Source: Tetrapyrgos nigripes (taxonomy: Eukaryota; Basidiomycota; Agaricomycetes; Agaricales; Campanellaceae). Taken from it: a DNA stretch of 64,000 nucleotides. Below, in pieces: positions 11,445 to 22,530 of the stretch. Under the pieces are notes generated by a model that was not told where the DNA came from, did not search any database, and saw nothing but the letters and a program-made list of their open reading frames with translations. Where the stretch lies: contig JAACJM010000234.1 in the NCBI GenBank assembly GCA_013368315.1, positions 62,001 through 126,000 on the forward strand, in the 5' to 3' direction. Within the stretch, counting starts at the first letter, position 1. Each line of letters begins with the position of its first letter. Position numbers and translations under genes: made by a program.

Positions 11445-12389
11445 TCATTAAGGGGTATTGGGATTGAAGAGGGAATCATTGACAACTACTTGGAAGGATA
11501 CGACAATAGCAGAAAATTGGGTGATGAGGTTGACGACGTTAACGCTGCTGAGTTTTCATCTGGTCCTGTTCTTTCTAATGCTGATTTCAACGTGATACAA
11601 TCTGCCATTGATTGAGCTACAGCTTCACAAAAGAAACCTGTCTCCTATCCCAATCACATCGCTCCTGAGGACCTCCTTGCTTCAGCTCTTCCCCAAATCC
11701 CTTCCACCTCCCAACCTTGCAATGTCACTTCTCATTCCAACTTCCTCATGGGTATTTCCACTAACACCCTTGCTAAAGCTCCTCACCTTGCACATCTCAT
11801 CACTTCCTCTGGTAATCCAATCATCAATGAAATTCTTGAAAAGAAGAACACATACATTTCTGAACTGAAGATGGATGTTCTGATCAATTTCATGATGATA
11901 CAGTGAGTTGATGAAGCTTTGCTGAAACTCATTTGGAAAGCAGTTCTGCAAGGTGAACATGTTGATTTCTCAAAGTTACATGCAACTTTAGATCCTGAGC
12001 CTGGATATGACTACACAAAGGAACTGAAGGAGTTGGTTGCAGAATATGTGATCATGAAGAAAGATTTGAAGATTGGGAGAAAGAAGGATGTGATCACTGA
12101 ATTGCAGTGGTGCAGAGCGGCTGATTGCTATTTTGCTGCATTGCTTCTTGCTTATCCTCATCGCAAAGACAAGCTGACGATGTACAGATGACTCATACTC
12201 AGACATTTTAGAAGACATGATGCATCCCTAGTCATCTGTGTTGATGCAGCCATCCATCTTGAATACACTAGAAGCCCTATCTGACTTGATGATGATTCAC
12301 TCATCAACGACTTGATTCTTGCAGAGAAAGACAAGCCTTCACTCAAACATACTGCATCACAAAAAAGACTAAGATCTTCTGAGCATTGA
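11445..12389 (+). pseudogene. Decayed Agaricomycete gag-like/hypothetical gene, four in-frame TGA
   Basis: A single reading frame of about 315 codons can be followed with exactly four stops, all TGA: 11613-11615, 11904-11906, 12189-12191 and 12282-12284. It ends at TGA 12387-12389. Recognisable blocks include LLKLIWKAVLQGEHVDFSKL, LQWCRAADCYFAALLLAYPH followed by RKDKLTMYR, and LILRHFRRHDASLVICVDAA. They follow a pattern common in Agaricomycete proteins (W..A...VDF.KL ... YPHR..L..Y ... FR...V.I..D). That family is often next to retroelements; its function is unknown to me. No frameshift is needed over almost 1 kb, so decay appears to be by point mutation. Confidence 0.6.
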
Positions 12390-12433
12390 TAACCAGTGAA
12401 AGTAGACACAAGCATAAAATATAATATTATGTC

Positions 12434-12701
12434 TTATTGCACTTTGCAATAATAATGGTTTGATCCAAAAAAAAAAGAAAAAAGTTTCAATGTTTCTGTG
12501 AGGGCTAGGGCAATGACACAAACAACGTCAACAGCCCGATCCAGCCCTGACCATTGAGTTGGACCATGTCAGCTTGATGTCAGCACTTCCTGATGCAGCG
12601 AGCTCCACGAGGATTCATGGGTCAGTGTCATTTCAGGCAGGGGTTTGAAACTTTTGTCCTTTTTTTTTTGATCAATCCATTATTATTGCAAAGTGCAATA
12701 A
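12434..12701. mobile_element. MITE with 25-bp perfect terminal inverted repeats
   Basis: Left arm 12434-12458 is the exact reverse complement of 12677-12701; the outer part reads TTATTGCACTTTGCAATAAT. Similarity continues inwards through a GATC and an A/T run for about 25 more bp. The outer part of each arm is itself nearly palindromic (ATTGCACTTTGCAAT). The interior is about 220 bp with no coding potential. No clear target duplication was found, so the superfamily is left open. Confidence 0.65.
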
Positions 12702-13467
12702 TCAGCTACCAAATTTGCCTTCTCGCTTCCACCTCGCCAGTGGATCTTGAGCAATTCTGTTTCTCTACTTCTTCACGAGTGCACTCCTTTTGCCTTCCCT
12801 TTTTTATGTGCTATGATTCGGGAAACAACTGCAATTCTTGCACTATATACATGTGTATGAGGTGGGGTTGATGTACTTATGCACCACTCTTTTTACATCG
12901 ATTCGTCAGACAGAAAATATGTAGAATTTATCTAGTCTCTCATAACAAACTCCTATGTGAGTGAGGTGCTGTGTAGGGATTCTACTATAACCTTACATCT
13001 ACTTTTCTACCCTACTTGAGCATCCATGTCCTTCACTTGCATATTGTTCGGCTCTCCCTTGCATCAAAAAGTATGTTTGTCAAGTGCTCATGCCTAAACC
13101 CTCAAGAAAATGTCCTCAGTCCATTGCCACTACATGTCCCAATGGTTCATGTAGGAGCTGTGACAAATGTTGCAAAGATCCTTGATGTTAGAGACAAGGA
13201 GCTATCCACAAGGCAAAATGGGAAAACCATCATGAGGAATTGAGCTTGGAAAGCATTCAGATGAGACACTGCATAGTATGTACAAGTCCTCAAGTCCAGT
13301 ATGTAGACTAGAATTTGCAGGTGAATGATCATGAACAAACACACTCAGAGAGGGTATGTGACTCAAACATACCAACTCTGCAGTGAAAGTTCCTTCTCCC
13401 TCTTCCCTGTACTTCGCCAATCTTTCAACAATCTGATTGTACCCCATTTGGTTCCATCCTATGCATT
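12702..13467. other. No gene recognised
   Basis: A short open frame at 13016-13243 (+) has no recognisable domain. This interval is downstream of the DUF6532-type pseudogene and may hold its 3' flank. Confidence 0.35.
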
Positions 13468-14979
13468 CTAATCTGCCCCACCTGACACTCCTGTAGATGC
13501 TGTACCTGAGCCCAATGTGGCAACCAAAGGTTGTATAACATCACCCTCACCTGCCTCACCACCATCACTCTGAGTCTTCTCCATGTTCCTGCTGCTGCTA
13601 TCTTCCTCCTCATCTTCCTCCCCCTCTTCCTCAGTGTCTGTATCTCCAGTATGTGTTGCCAGTTGTGATTTGGTTCGTTTCTGAGCAGCCTCTGACATCT
13701 GAACAATGGTGTTGAGTGGAGTGTCAATACCAGCTTTTTGACTACAGGAAATTGTGAGTAGAGAGATATAGATAGAAACTAAAAGCTCACCATGTGCACT
13801 TGTACATTTATTTTCAGATGTTCATTACGACCTCATTGCAGTCTCCCCAGTCCTGCAATGCATTCAGGCAATCCAGGTAGTATCCTTTATGGGCCTTCTC
13901 AGTAAACCCACAGTCCTTCTCAGGTTTCTTATAGATACCAGTAGAGTATCTAGAAAGCACGTTCCATATCTATAGAGTGGGTTAGTGTAGATCTGGAATA
14001 TGAGTTAATGGAATCATTACCAAGGTCATGAAGAAAGCAAGAGTTTCGAAGGAGAGAAAATTATACCCCTGGATGCAGTCCCATTATCAAAGATGACATT
14101 GTGCAGGATATATTGGAAGATGGGGTGCTCAGTGAAACCCATGGGTTCAAGATTGTCTAGGTTCTGAGTGAAAAGTCAACTACAAAATACAATGAAGGGT
14201 GGATAAAGGGACTTACACTGTAAGCAAACACCTTTCTGGTCCCATCATCCAATGATGCTGTCAACTTTGTCATAAAGCTTGATATTTGTGGTCTTGGTTT
14301 TCTTTTGAGTATCACCACTGAAGCCATACATTGTTTGAACTGCTTGTTTGACTGGCTCCAACAGAGACCCGTGAATATGGCTGCCTTGATGCCATACCTG
14401 AGACCCAGTCAATGGCGATGAGAGAAGAGGATAAATGAAACTCACTATGCTTTGTATCCTATCATCTAGTTTGTACTCCTGACCAGCAATGTGACAGGCG
14501 TCCTTGAAGGCTTGGTTAGCCCAACCAACCTGTGTAGCTCTCTCCAGGAAAGTGCCACATCCAATAATCTTCACTTCATAATAGGCAGCAGCACACAAGA
14601 TGATAGCTTTACCAATAGAGTCGTAATCACCCGCTATTGAATGCCAACTTGGGGAGGGCATCTGCAATTGGGGTGACTGAAGCACTGCAGGCAGTGGTGG
14701 TAATGGTCACAGGAGCTGGAATTGTGCTAGTGGGAGTCACAGTCAGAGTGAGTGGTGTATTAATCTAAACCATAGTCAATGAAAGCAGTAATAAAAGTTG
14801 ATGAGGATACCATACCCAATTCTGAGCAACAGCAGAAGATGTAACACTCTGAGAGATAATGAGAATAAATCAGATGTATTTTTGAGGAAAATGTAACATA
14901 CCAGATGATGTTGTCTGGAAGCTTGATTTAATGGTGAGCTCAATACCTCTGTGTCTGAGCTATCATTGTTTGCGCTCAT
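13468..14979 (-). pseudogene. DUF6532-type protein gene, frameshifted
   Basis: ATG 14979 (MSANNDSSDTEVLSSPLNQ) begins a small-exon gene. Core blocks are YDSIGKAIILCAAAYYEVKI, QVGWANQAFKDACHIAGQ, PVKQAVQTMYGFSGDTQKK, MGFTEHPIFQYILHNVIF and FTEKAHKGYYLDCLNALQDW. They lie in the order of the Agaricomycete DUF6532 domain. The C-terminus is a hydrophilic acidic tail (EEEGEEDEEEDSSS) ending at 13468. Frames disagree by one base near 14640, near 14290 and near 14085, and no GT-AG intron repairs this. The gene is therefore probably broken. DUF6532 genes are numerous and unstable in mushroom genomes; their role is unknown. Confidence 0.6.
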
Positions 14980-15385
14980 GGGCAGGCCTAGTCTCTCCTA
15001 GACAGACAGTATCAGCGATCATTGTAATGATGCGATAGCAGTCTGTTGTTAAAGCGGGGGTTTATAGGGACCAGATTTGACCAATACATTTGATTTATCG
15101 CGTAATATTCACACGACCCATTTTGGGAAAGAAGGTGACGTCACGGCTTCTTTTTACTTCTTCGTTACTTCTTCATCCAAGCTTCGCATCTTCGTCCAAG
15201 CTTCGCATTGCAGCTACTTATGTCAAAGAGAGGACGGCAACTCTCTGGCAAGTACTCTGCCCATCTCTCGAGACCTTCTGTGCCCTATAGCGCACCGTGG
15301 ACTTTGGTACACTCATATACACTTGATAGCGATGATGAAAAGAATTGGGACAATAATGAGTAGAAGTATAGAATACATAGAATAT

Positions 15386-17635
15386 CTATAATACTGGACC
15401 ACGAAGGCGATTAGAACGCCTTATACCCATACCCGTTTCCACTTTCACGTCATTTCCATACTCAACTCCAGCAGTATCTACCTTCGAGCGCTTAGTGCGT
15501 TGAGGTCCATAGCTTTCCATTACCGACTTGGAGCTCTCCAGTGCCTTGGACTTGGGTCTGGGTCTTGGTTTAGGTCGTGATGGTTTGTTGGGTGAATCGG
15601 TTTGCGTGAGGTGCAATGGAATGGCATCTACTGGAATAGATGACTCGTGATCTTGTTGCTCCACTCCTTCATTTACTTCACTTGAATCATCCACGTTGTC
15701 CTCATCTTTGTCCAAATCCGAATCCATTCGACGTTTGCGTTTCTTTCTTGCCTGATCACGAATATGTTGGGCTCGGCGTTCGTCTTTGATGAGTATGAGT
15801 TGTGATAGGATGATATCATAGAGTTGTTGGACGTATGCATCGCAGAACAGCCAGGAGTATGAGTGGAGAAGATCTGTCAAAGACACGATGTCAGGGAAAT
15901 AGAAGATCTTATCGAGGAAGGAAAGAAGGACTCTTCAGGTCTGAAAAGGTTTTCGATCTTGATGCTTTCGGCATTAAATACCAACGTGCTGAATTGTGAA
16001 AGGACTAAGTCAACGCGAGCATATTCAGTCTTCTTTTTGAGCTGAAGGGTTTTCAAGGATTTAGACTTATTGACAGAAGGTGGTGCAGAAGGGAATGGTG
16101 ATGCGATTGGAGATGAATCAAAGGTAAAGTTGATTTGGCCACGTACGGTGCAAAGGGAACAAGGGACGCGACGTTTTGCTGTTAGACAATCAAGTGATGC
16201 GAGTTCTAGGGGTGGGTTTTGGTAGATCTTGTTTATACACACAATGTAGCAGATCTTCTCAGTAAGGACTAATGCTATAGCATGATTCATAGATGACGGT
16301 GGAGTGGTATTGGCGTTGATAGCTGCGTTATCAAGCTAATGAATGAGAGGACTCCATAAATTAATTATTACACTCAGTCACATACCTTCAATGTACTTCT
16401 CTGCATTCTTGATAGCAGTCAGAGAAACCAAGATTACACCACGGGCAAGAGACTCTGGATTACGGCCAACACGACCTTTCTCTTGCATGATTATGTTGAG
16501 TGAGGATGCAAGACCCAGTGAGATACTGTCGAGAAGTGTTCGTACATTGATGCCGTTGGCAAATGCCACTGTTGCGATAACAATTTGGCAGTTTGGATCG
16601 TTCTCAAGCATGTCGAGAGTATCCGCATTGTATTTGTCCGAGCACAAGCTGTGATATACTCGAATACGGTTGAGGGACTCGGAGGTAAGATCAAGGAATG
16701 AGATGAGATAGACAAAGACGCGGTAGATGGCTTCGAGCGTCTGACAGTGAATGATTGTTTTCCGGCCACTTGCGAGATATGGAAGGAGTTGCGGAAAAAC
16801 CTCTCCACCGACGCCGTGAGTAAGAGGCTCCACAATAAACTGCATATTCGGACGTTCGTTGGACCCTCGGATAAGGTGAAATGATCCTTCCCTGAACCCA
16901 AGGTGATGACATATCATCATGGTAGACTTTCCGGGCTCGATAGTCGCAGATAGTGCAAAGAGTGATATATTGGAGGGAAGATGACTATGGAAGTATGTCC
17001 CAATGTACCTAAAGTCCGGGCGAAAATCAGGGTTTCCCCATTCGTCGATGAGATGAGCTTCCTCGGTGCAGGCGAAGATGATGTTGGAACGGAAGGTGGG
17101 ACTAGAAGTAATTCACTTCCATTCGTCCTTCTTGAGGTGTTCTGGATCGACACATACGATGCGATACTTGCAGTTTGCGATATCTTGAACGACATCAATG
17201 CCTTTGATAATGTCGTCAGCGACGTTCTCGCGGGTGTAGGCGTATGTGGGTATGGATAATTTTGATAGTTCGTGTACCTAGATAAAATCAGTTAATGAAG
17301 AATAAGAAAATAAGCATGTAACGCACGATATTGGTGGCTAACCCTTTCGTGGGTGTAACCACAATTCCTATGGGCTTCTCCTTAGCTACAAAACCCGGAC
17401 ATAGCTCAGGATCCCTTCGCAACTCTTCATGGACTAAAACAGGGACCTGGAATGCGGCTGACTTTCCCTCTCCAGTTGCTGCAATCCATAGCACCTTTTC
17501 TCCATCCAATATCCTTGTAACAACTTTACTCTGCCCATCCTTCAAGCCGTCAGTCCATTGAGGGACGCGTTTCCGAATGATATTGTTGAGAAGAGCTTGA
17601 CCTTCTGAAGACTGCCAACGATACGTTTCCGACAT
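15386..17635 (-). pseudogene. RecQ-like ATP-dependent DNA helicase, disrupted
   Basis: ATG 17635 (MSETYRWQSSEGQALLN) begins the gene. Motifs in order: Walker A region ATGEGKSAAF; VVTPTKGL (Ia); CVDPEHLKKDEW; a DEAH-like CTEEAHLIDEWG (motif II); ALSATI (III); TIIHCQT; TVAFANGIN (V); and QEKGRVGRNPES (VI, normally Q.xGRxGR). Together these define a RecQ-family SF2 helicase. A C-terminal extension carries a CSLC pair and a basic/acidic tail ending at 15386. An in-frame TGA at 17113-17115 lies between motif Ib and motif II. The tail requires a frame change near 15920 that no good intron explains. RecQ-like copies of this kind are expanded in Agaricomycetes and often sit among transposons. Confidence 0.75.
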
Positions 17636-17797
17636 GGTTTGAACACGTAAAGTCGTAAATTATGGGTGAAGTATACTATATTATAGCATTGGGGTATGAT
17701 AGAAGGGAAATAACTGCTGGTAGGCCTTGAGAGCGTTGAGTAGATGAGTCGATGCGGCGGTTTGGCAAAGAGAAGGACCCGCGGGAAGATTACGCAA

Positions 17798-18510
17798 TTA
17801 ATAATCTTTGTAAGCGAAAAACTGGTCCCTAAGCTCTCGATCTCTTAAAACTAGACTAGGGCAGGCCCAAAAAGGTGTTACGAGGGGTCTGAACAGGAGT
17901 GAATGTGAGGTTACATTGAAAGTGTACTTTTGCCAGATTGACTGGCTGAGGAGTGGGTGCTGCCATGGTTGGTAATGGAGTAATCTAAAAAGGATATAAT
18001 GAAACATCAAAAATAATACTGGGAGAAATGCAATACATACTGCAGGACCAAAAGAGATGATACCAAATCTTGGCTCTTCCTCACTTTCTGTATCTGACTC
18101 TCCATCTTCGTCGTCATTGCTGCTCTCATGCTCATCATCAATCAGGCCCATATTGAAATCAATGTTAACCTCATCAATGACCTCATCAGGATCGACTGGC
18201 TCCGATCAGTTTGCAACTGATAAGGATACTCAGAACAGTTGACAAAACTGTTGATAAAAGCATACCCAGTGTTATGACTTGCTGTTGAAGATGCTGCATT
18301 TCAGAAGTATTTCCTGCAGTGCTGTGACCAGTGCTGTGTTGACCTAGTAAAAACCATTCTGTAAGACTCATTTACTAAAAAACAGAAGAGATGGCAGGAT
18401 ACCTCAATCTCTTCCACTAGTGCCTCCACCAGTATTCTTTCTGCTCTATGCAGCAGGGCACTCACCAGCATGAGAGTCATCAGGAAGCCACCTTTTAGCC
18501 TTAGCCATAG
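17798..18510 (-). CDS. Small acidic hypothetical protein, uncertain
   Basis: Possible short exons: MAKAKRWLPDDSHAG (ATG near 18510), then TGHSTAGNTSEMQHLQQQV, then DEVIDEVNIDFNMGLIDDE with a very acidic run and RFGIISFGPAV. Introns of usual size can be drawn between them. The whole resembles an Agaricomycete pattern with a charged N-terminus, a short Gln-rich coiled segment and an F..ISFGP end, but I cannot assign a function. It lies between the RecQ-like pseudogene and the oppositely oriented Plavaka gene. It may be dead, since joining phases were not all verified. Confidence 0.3.
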
Positions 18511-18714
18511 TGTGAGCCTAGTGAAGAAGGGATAGGCGAAGGCAAGAAAGAAATAAGCCCACCAGGATTATAAGTGAAAATAAGTATTTCAGAGCCCTGG
18601 ATTTGTTACACGATTGTTCAGCATCAGCTATACCTAGGCCAATACTAAAGACTCACCATACCAAATAAGTATCTGACCCATACAACAGCTCCTCACACAC
18701 TCTCACCCACTGTC

Positions 18715-19541
18715 ATGCCCCAATGTAAACACTGCTCACTATACTGCCCCAATGACCAAGCCATATGAGCACATTGCATTGATGCAATACTGCTGGAACA
18801 GCGACAACACAAATTTTGCTGAACCAGATTCTGATGTAGAACCCCCACCAACCACTGAGCATAATAGCTCAAGTTACAACAGCAACAAGGCAGACAAGTT
18901 GGATTTTGGACCTGGAAACTTTAATGTGTTAGAGTTTGGATACATCAGTGATAGAGATCAAGATGCTGATGATGGGAATAGCAACATTACCAGTACACAT
19001 GGGAGGAAGTGCGCTAGTGTGGAGGACATTGAGGATGACACATCAAATGACCCAAAATCAATATACACCTACGCTTCTGATGACTTGTACATAGAACCAT
19101 TTCCAGGCCTGGCAGGTTCACCACTCAATGCTGAACCCGTCCTCATGAGATTTGAAGAGATGTTGGAAAAGCAGAGGCTTGATGGAAAGGAACCATGGTA
19201 TCTGTTTGCATCTGAGAAGGAGTGGGAGCTTGCTCATTTGTTGTTGAAGTCTGGAGTGAGCAGAAAAAAGATAGACAGATACTCCAAATTAGAATCAGTA
19301 TGTGATTAGTCCATAATACCAGAAGTAGCTACAACTGACAAATCTATGCAGACAAAGAAAGATGTCTCACCTTCTTTTCATAATAGCCAATCTCTCTACC
19401 AGTTTGTTGATACCTTGGAGCGAAGCATTTCATGGTGCTGTACTCCAATGTGTGTTGAAGGTGACCTAAAAGACCCTGACAGTCAGCCTTGAACTGAGAC
19501 TTTGGAGTTATGGCACTGAAATCCTGTCGATCTCATCCAGG
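18715..19541 (+). pseudogene. Plavaka transposase, N-terminal fragment
   Basis: The N-terminus MPQCKHCSLYCPNDQA is the Cys-rich start of Plavaka-type transposases. After a frame disturbance near 18757 the frame continues from 18752 with GYISDRDQD, then FEEMLEKQRLDGKEPWYLFA and SEKEWELAHLLLKSGVS. These match the conserved P(W)..F....EWELA..L region. After a probable intron (19310-19350) the reading resumes with the ELWHRNPVDLIQ block and stops exactly at the 5' LTR of the copia element. The coding frame resumes after the 3' LTR at 28267, so this is the left part of a gene split by insertion. Confidence 0.75.
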
Positions 19542-19825
19542 TGTTGAATTGGCAAATTAGTAAGCAGCCATCAACATTAGATTAGATATAGATTAGATAG
19601 TAATCTAGTTAGTTATGCTTACTATACATCAGAAGTTCTTAGATAAGTAGTCACATGTACTATCTAGAACAGTATAAAAGGGCTTGTAGATTGCCCTACA
19701 AGAAAAAGGATTTCCCTTACTACTCATCGCTCTTAACCTCTAACAAACCGCTCTAACAAGCACTTTTACATCCCCAGGTAAGTATGCAGTTGCCGCTACA
19801 TATATAGAACATAGCCTGCTCAACA
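19542..19825 (+). repeat. Copia 5' LTR
   Basis: 284 bp, TG...CA ended, with TGTTGAATTGG at the start and CTGCTCAACA at the end. It has a TATA box (GTATAAAAGGGC, 19673-19684) followed by the likely transcription start region. The 3' LTR is almost identical. Confidence 0.93.
19672..19684 (+). promoter_or_regulatory. TATA box of copia LTR promoter
   Basis: AGTATAAAAGGGC is a consensus TATA element about 130 bp into the LTR. It is present in both LTRs, as expected of a retrotransposon promoter. Confidence 0.7.
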
Positions 19826-19842
19826 GGTTATGGCCCCACAAG
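19826..19842 (+). promoter_or_regulatory. Candidate primer-binding site
   Basis: Immediately after the 5' LTR the sequence reads GGTTATGGCCCCACAAG. GGTTATG is complementary to the anticodon-loop region of initiator tRNA-Met (CAUAACC). This would fit the half-tRNA priming used by several copia and Ty5-type elements. The match is only partial. Confidence 0.45.
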
Positions 19843-20153
19843 CCCTGGACATCACGCCATCACTGGCAGCCGTCCTAGACTGCGTAATACCTGGTAGCGC
19901 CCCTGTGGCTGCTTGAACATCGCCCTCTGTGGCAGATGTTCTTTACATGTGCCTTCATGGCTGCCGTATGTGCTCAGTAGCGCCTTCATGGCTGCAAGAT
20001 GGTAAAAAGGCACACTGGGGATAATCACTGTCATAAAAGCGTGCTAGTCGCAGCTTTCAATTTATTTTTATGGCGTGTCCTTAACGCCACCACTTATCTT
20101 GCATATAAGATGTTATGCTGACAGATTGATTATATCCCCAGATTACATTTGAA

Positions 20154-22530
20154 ATGTCTTCCAGATCAAGCTTTATGTCCACCGTTCCAGAACTTACTGG
20201 ACAGAACTATACCATTTGGGCCAGCAAGTCCAAATCTTGGCTCCAATCTCAGGGCATCGTCTATGTCCTCAATACCCTCCGACCTGGAGAAATCCAGATT
20301 GTTAGCTCCCCATCTCCCATATCAGCTCCCACTGGAACTACTGGTGGCACTACCGCTACCGCAGCTGCTGCAGGTGAAGCCACTCCCAGTGACACTGGAA
20401 GTGACGCTCCTTCTGCTCATTTTATTGCTGCTGCTAGCAGCAGTGTCGCTGACTGGGACAAAGATAACAACAAAGCCATGGGAGTCATCAAACTTCGAGT
20501 TGCTCAGGCCATTGGTGTCAAAATTGAAAATATAACCACCACTAGGATTATGTGGGATACACTCAAAAATCTCTATGGTAGGCCTGGAGCTGCTGAAATC
20601 TTTCAGAACTTCAAGCGTGCTATGAATGTCGAGATCTCACGTAACACCCATCCTGGCACTGCAATTGATCTCATCAAAATGTACCTCACTTGTATCAATA
20701 ATGCTGGCGACAACACGGAGATCCCCATGTATCTCCAATACATGATCGTTATCAACAAACTCCCTCCTGACATCTATGCCTATATCATTGCTAAAATCAC
20801 TCAGGATGATGTCGATGACTTCGAAGATGAGACCCTTGATAATCTTCGAACTCATGTCGTTAACACCTGGGAAGCTCGTGGCAGAAAGAAACCTCAATCC
20901 GCTAATGCCACTAAAATCACAGCAATCAAACGTAAAGGCAAACCTCCTGTCTTCGAGGAACAGCAGCAGCAGTGCCATAAAGGCGGCAGCAGTGCTTGGA
21001 GAGGCAAAGGCTGCGGACATGGCAACTGGTGAGGCCGCAGAAAATGCGCTGGAGAACAAACACACCAGAAGCAACAAGCCCAGAGTATGGGTCCTATTAA
21101 GTTAGGACACTCACATGTCATACATGCAGCAAAGTTCTTCAAGGAAACTCTGACCATCACGGTCACAGAGCCCTCTACCAAAGATGTGCGTAAACCATTC
21201 TTTAACGAGTCGGTTAAGCCTTTTGACAGATTTTTCTCATCTGTCCAGAATGTCTTTAAAACCACTCGTAACAATGGGATAAAGCCAACTGCCTCTACCT
21301 CTACCTCTCTCCCTTGTCCCTCCATCATCACCAATGGTCATTCTTTCATGGAACAATACTATTGGCAAAACCTCGTCACCCCATACCCTGATGGTTTCCA
21401 TCAAACCGATGCCGACACCACCCACAATTCCGACTCCTGGTTCACCAATGATAATGGCAAACCTGCTTCCGACAGTTGGGGTGCCACCAACTGGGGTACT
21501 CCACAGCAAGAGGAGGCGTGGAACAACTTCAGGTGGATGCAGGACAAGTGCGTGGGAACTGACAACGACATCAAAATGGCTGAGGAGTTCGACAGGCTGT
21601 TGGACAGCCTCGTTTCCAATGCAGGGAGCATGGACTCGGAGGAGTTCCAAAAGGAAAAGGAGGAGTCCACCAAGTGCCTCAGAATGTGGGAGGCCAGTCT
21701 TGTCGACATGGGGGACTCCGACAAGGAGAACGTTGACCCCAACGACAGAATGCTCGCAAAGCGTCTTCAAACGGTCACCGATGAGATGACCCAAAAGTGG
21801 TACGCGGGGGAATTCGACAGGGAGTACGACGAGGGCCTCATGGAGATCAACGAGGACCTCGACCAAATGAGTGCCTCCAATTCATCGGGGTGGAGTCAGG
21901 CACAGTTGCTAACCCCGTTATTCGAGGAAATCTCCACATCCCACAGTGCTTCCAACTCGGATGCCAACAGGGATGCCGACTCAATGCCAGACCTTGAACC
22001 TCTGTCTAGTTCTCCGGACGTGGACGTTATCTCCCTCAGGTCTGACTCTGAAGAGGAGATTATTTCTGAGGGTTGGAATGATGGTGGGTACTACAGGTAC
22101 GCTGCACCCTCTTTCTCTTCCATTGTGAATAGAGTATCTGACACATCTCATACAGTGCAGATGATGAGCCCGGTCACATGTGATTTATTATTATCACATG
22201 CTTGTAATATATTTATACATACCACTCCTCTGGGCTCTATTAGCCCCTCTATTTATAATGTACCCAATATATTATGTCCCTGTGGGACTTATTATTCATC
22301 TTGTGTGAATTGCACAGGAAAGAATACTCTCATCAACCAGAAACATTATGATAATGCCTGGTTACTCGACTCTGGAGCATCTGCACACTATACTTTTGAC
22401 TTAACCAACTTTGTTGAGTCACATAAAGTAGATCCAATCTCCATTCAAACTGCAAATGGAGTTACAAAAACAAACACTGCTGGTACTGTCGTTACTTCAA
22501 AGTTGCCCCTGTTTACTATGTTGCCGATCT
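20154..22530 (+). pseudogene. Copia gag and protease region
   Basis: Gag starts at ATG 20154 (MSSRSSFMSTVPELTGQNY) with the copia gag pattern LTGQNYTIWASKSKSWLQ and a long alpha-helical region. A TGA at 21030-21032 interrupts the frame, but the same frame continues through 22530. The continuation contains an unusual acidic, Trp- and Ser-rich stretch (about 21090-22110). After it comes the aspartic protease active site in WLLDSGASAHYTF (near 22367). A one-base frameshift near 22500 separates this from the integrase frame. A normal CCHC zinc knuckle is not evident. In the intact ancestor gag-protease was apparently one frame with pol. Confidence 0.8.

Noticed and set aside
15170..15215. Short tandem AAGCTTCGCATC units
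   Set aside because: A two-copy duplication of under 20 bp; too small to interpret.
21237..21866. 209-residue minus-strand open frame within the copia element
   Set aside because: It is the antisense shadow of the acidic gag-protease linker frame, which is continuous with the protease site on the other strand.
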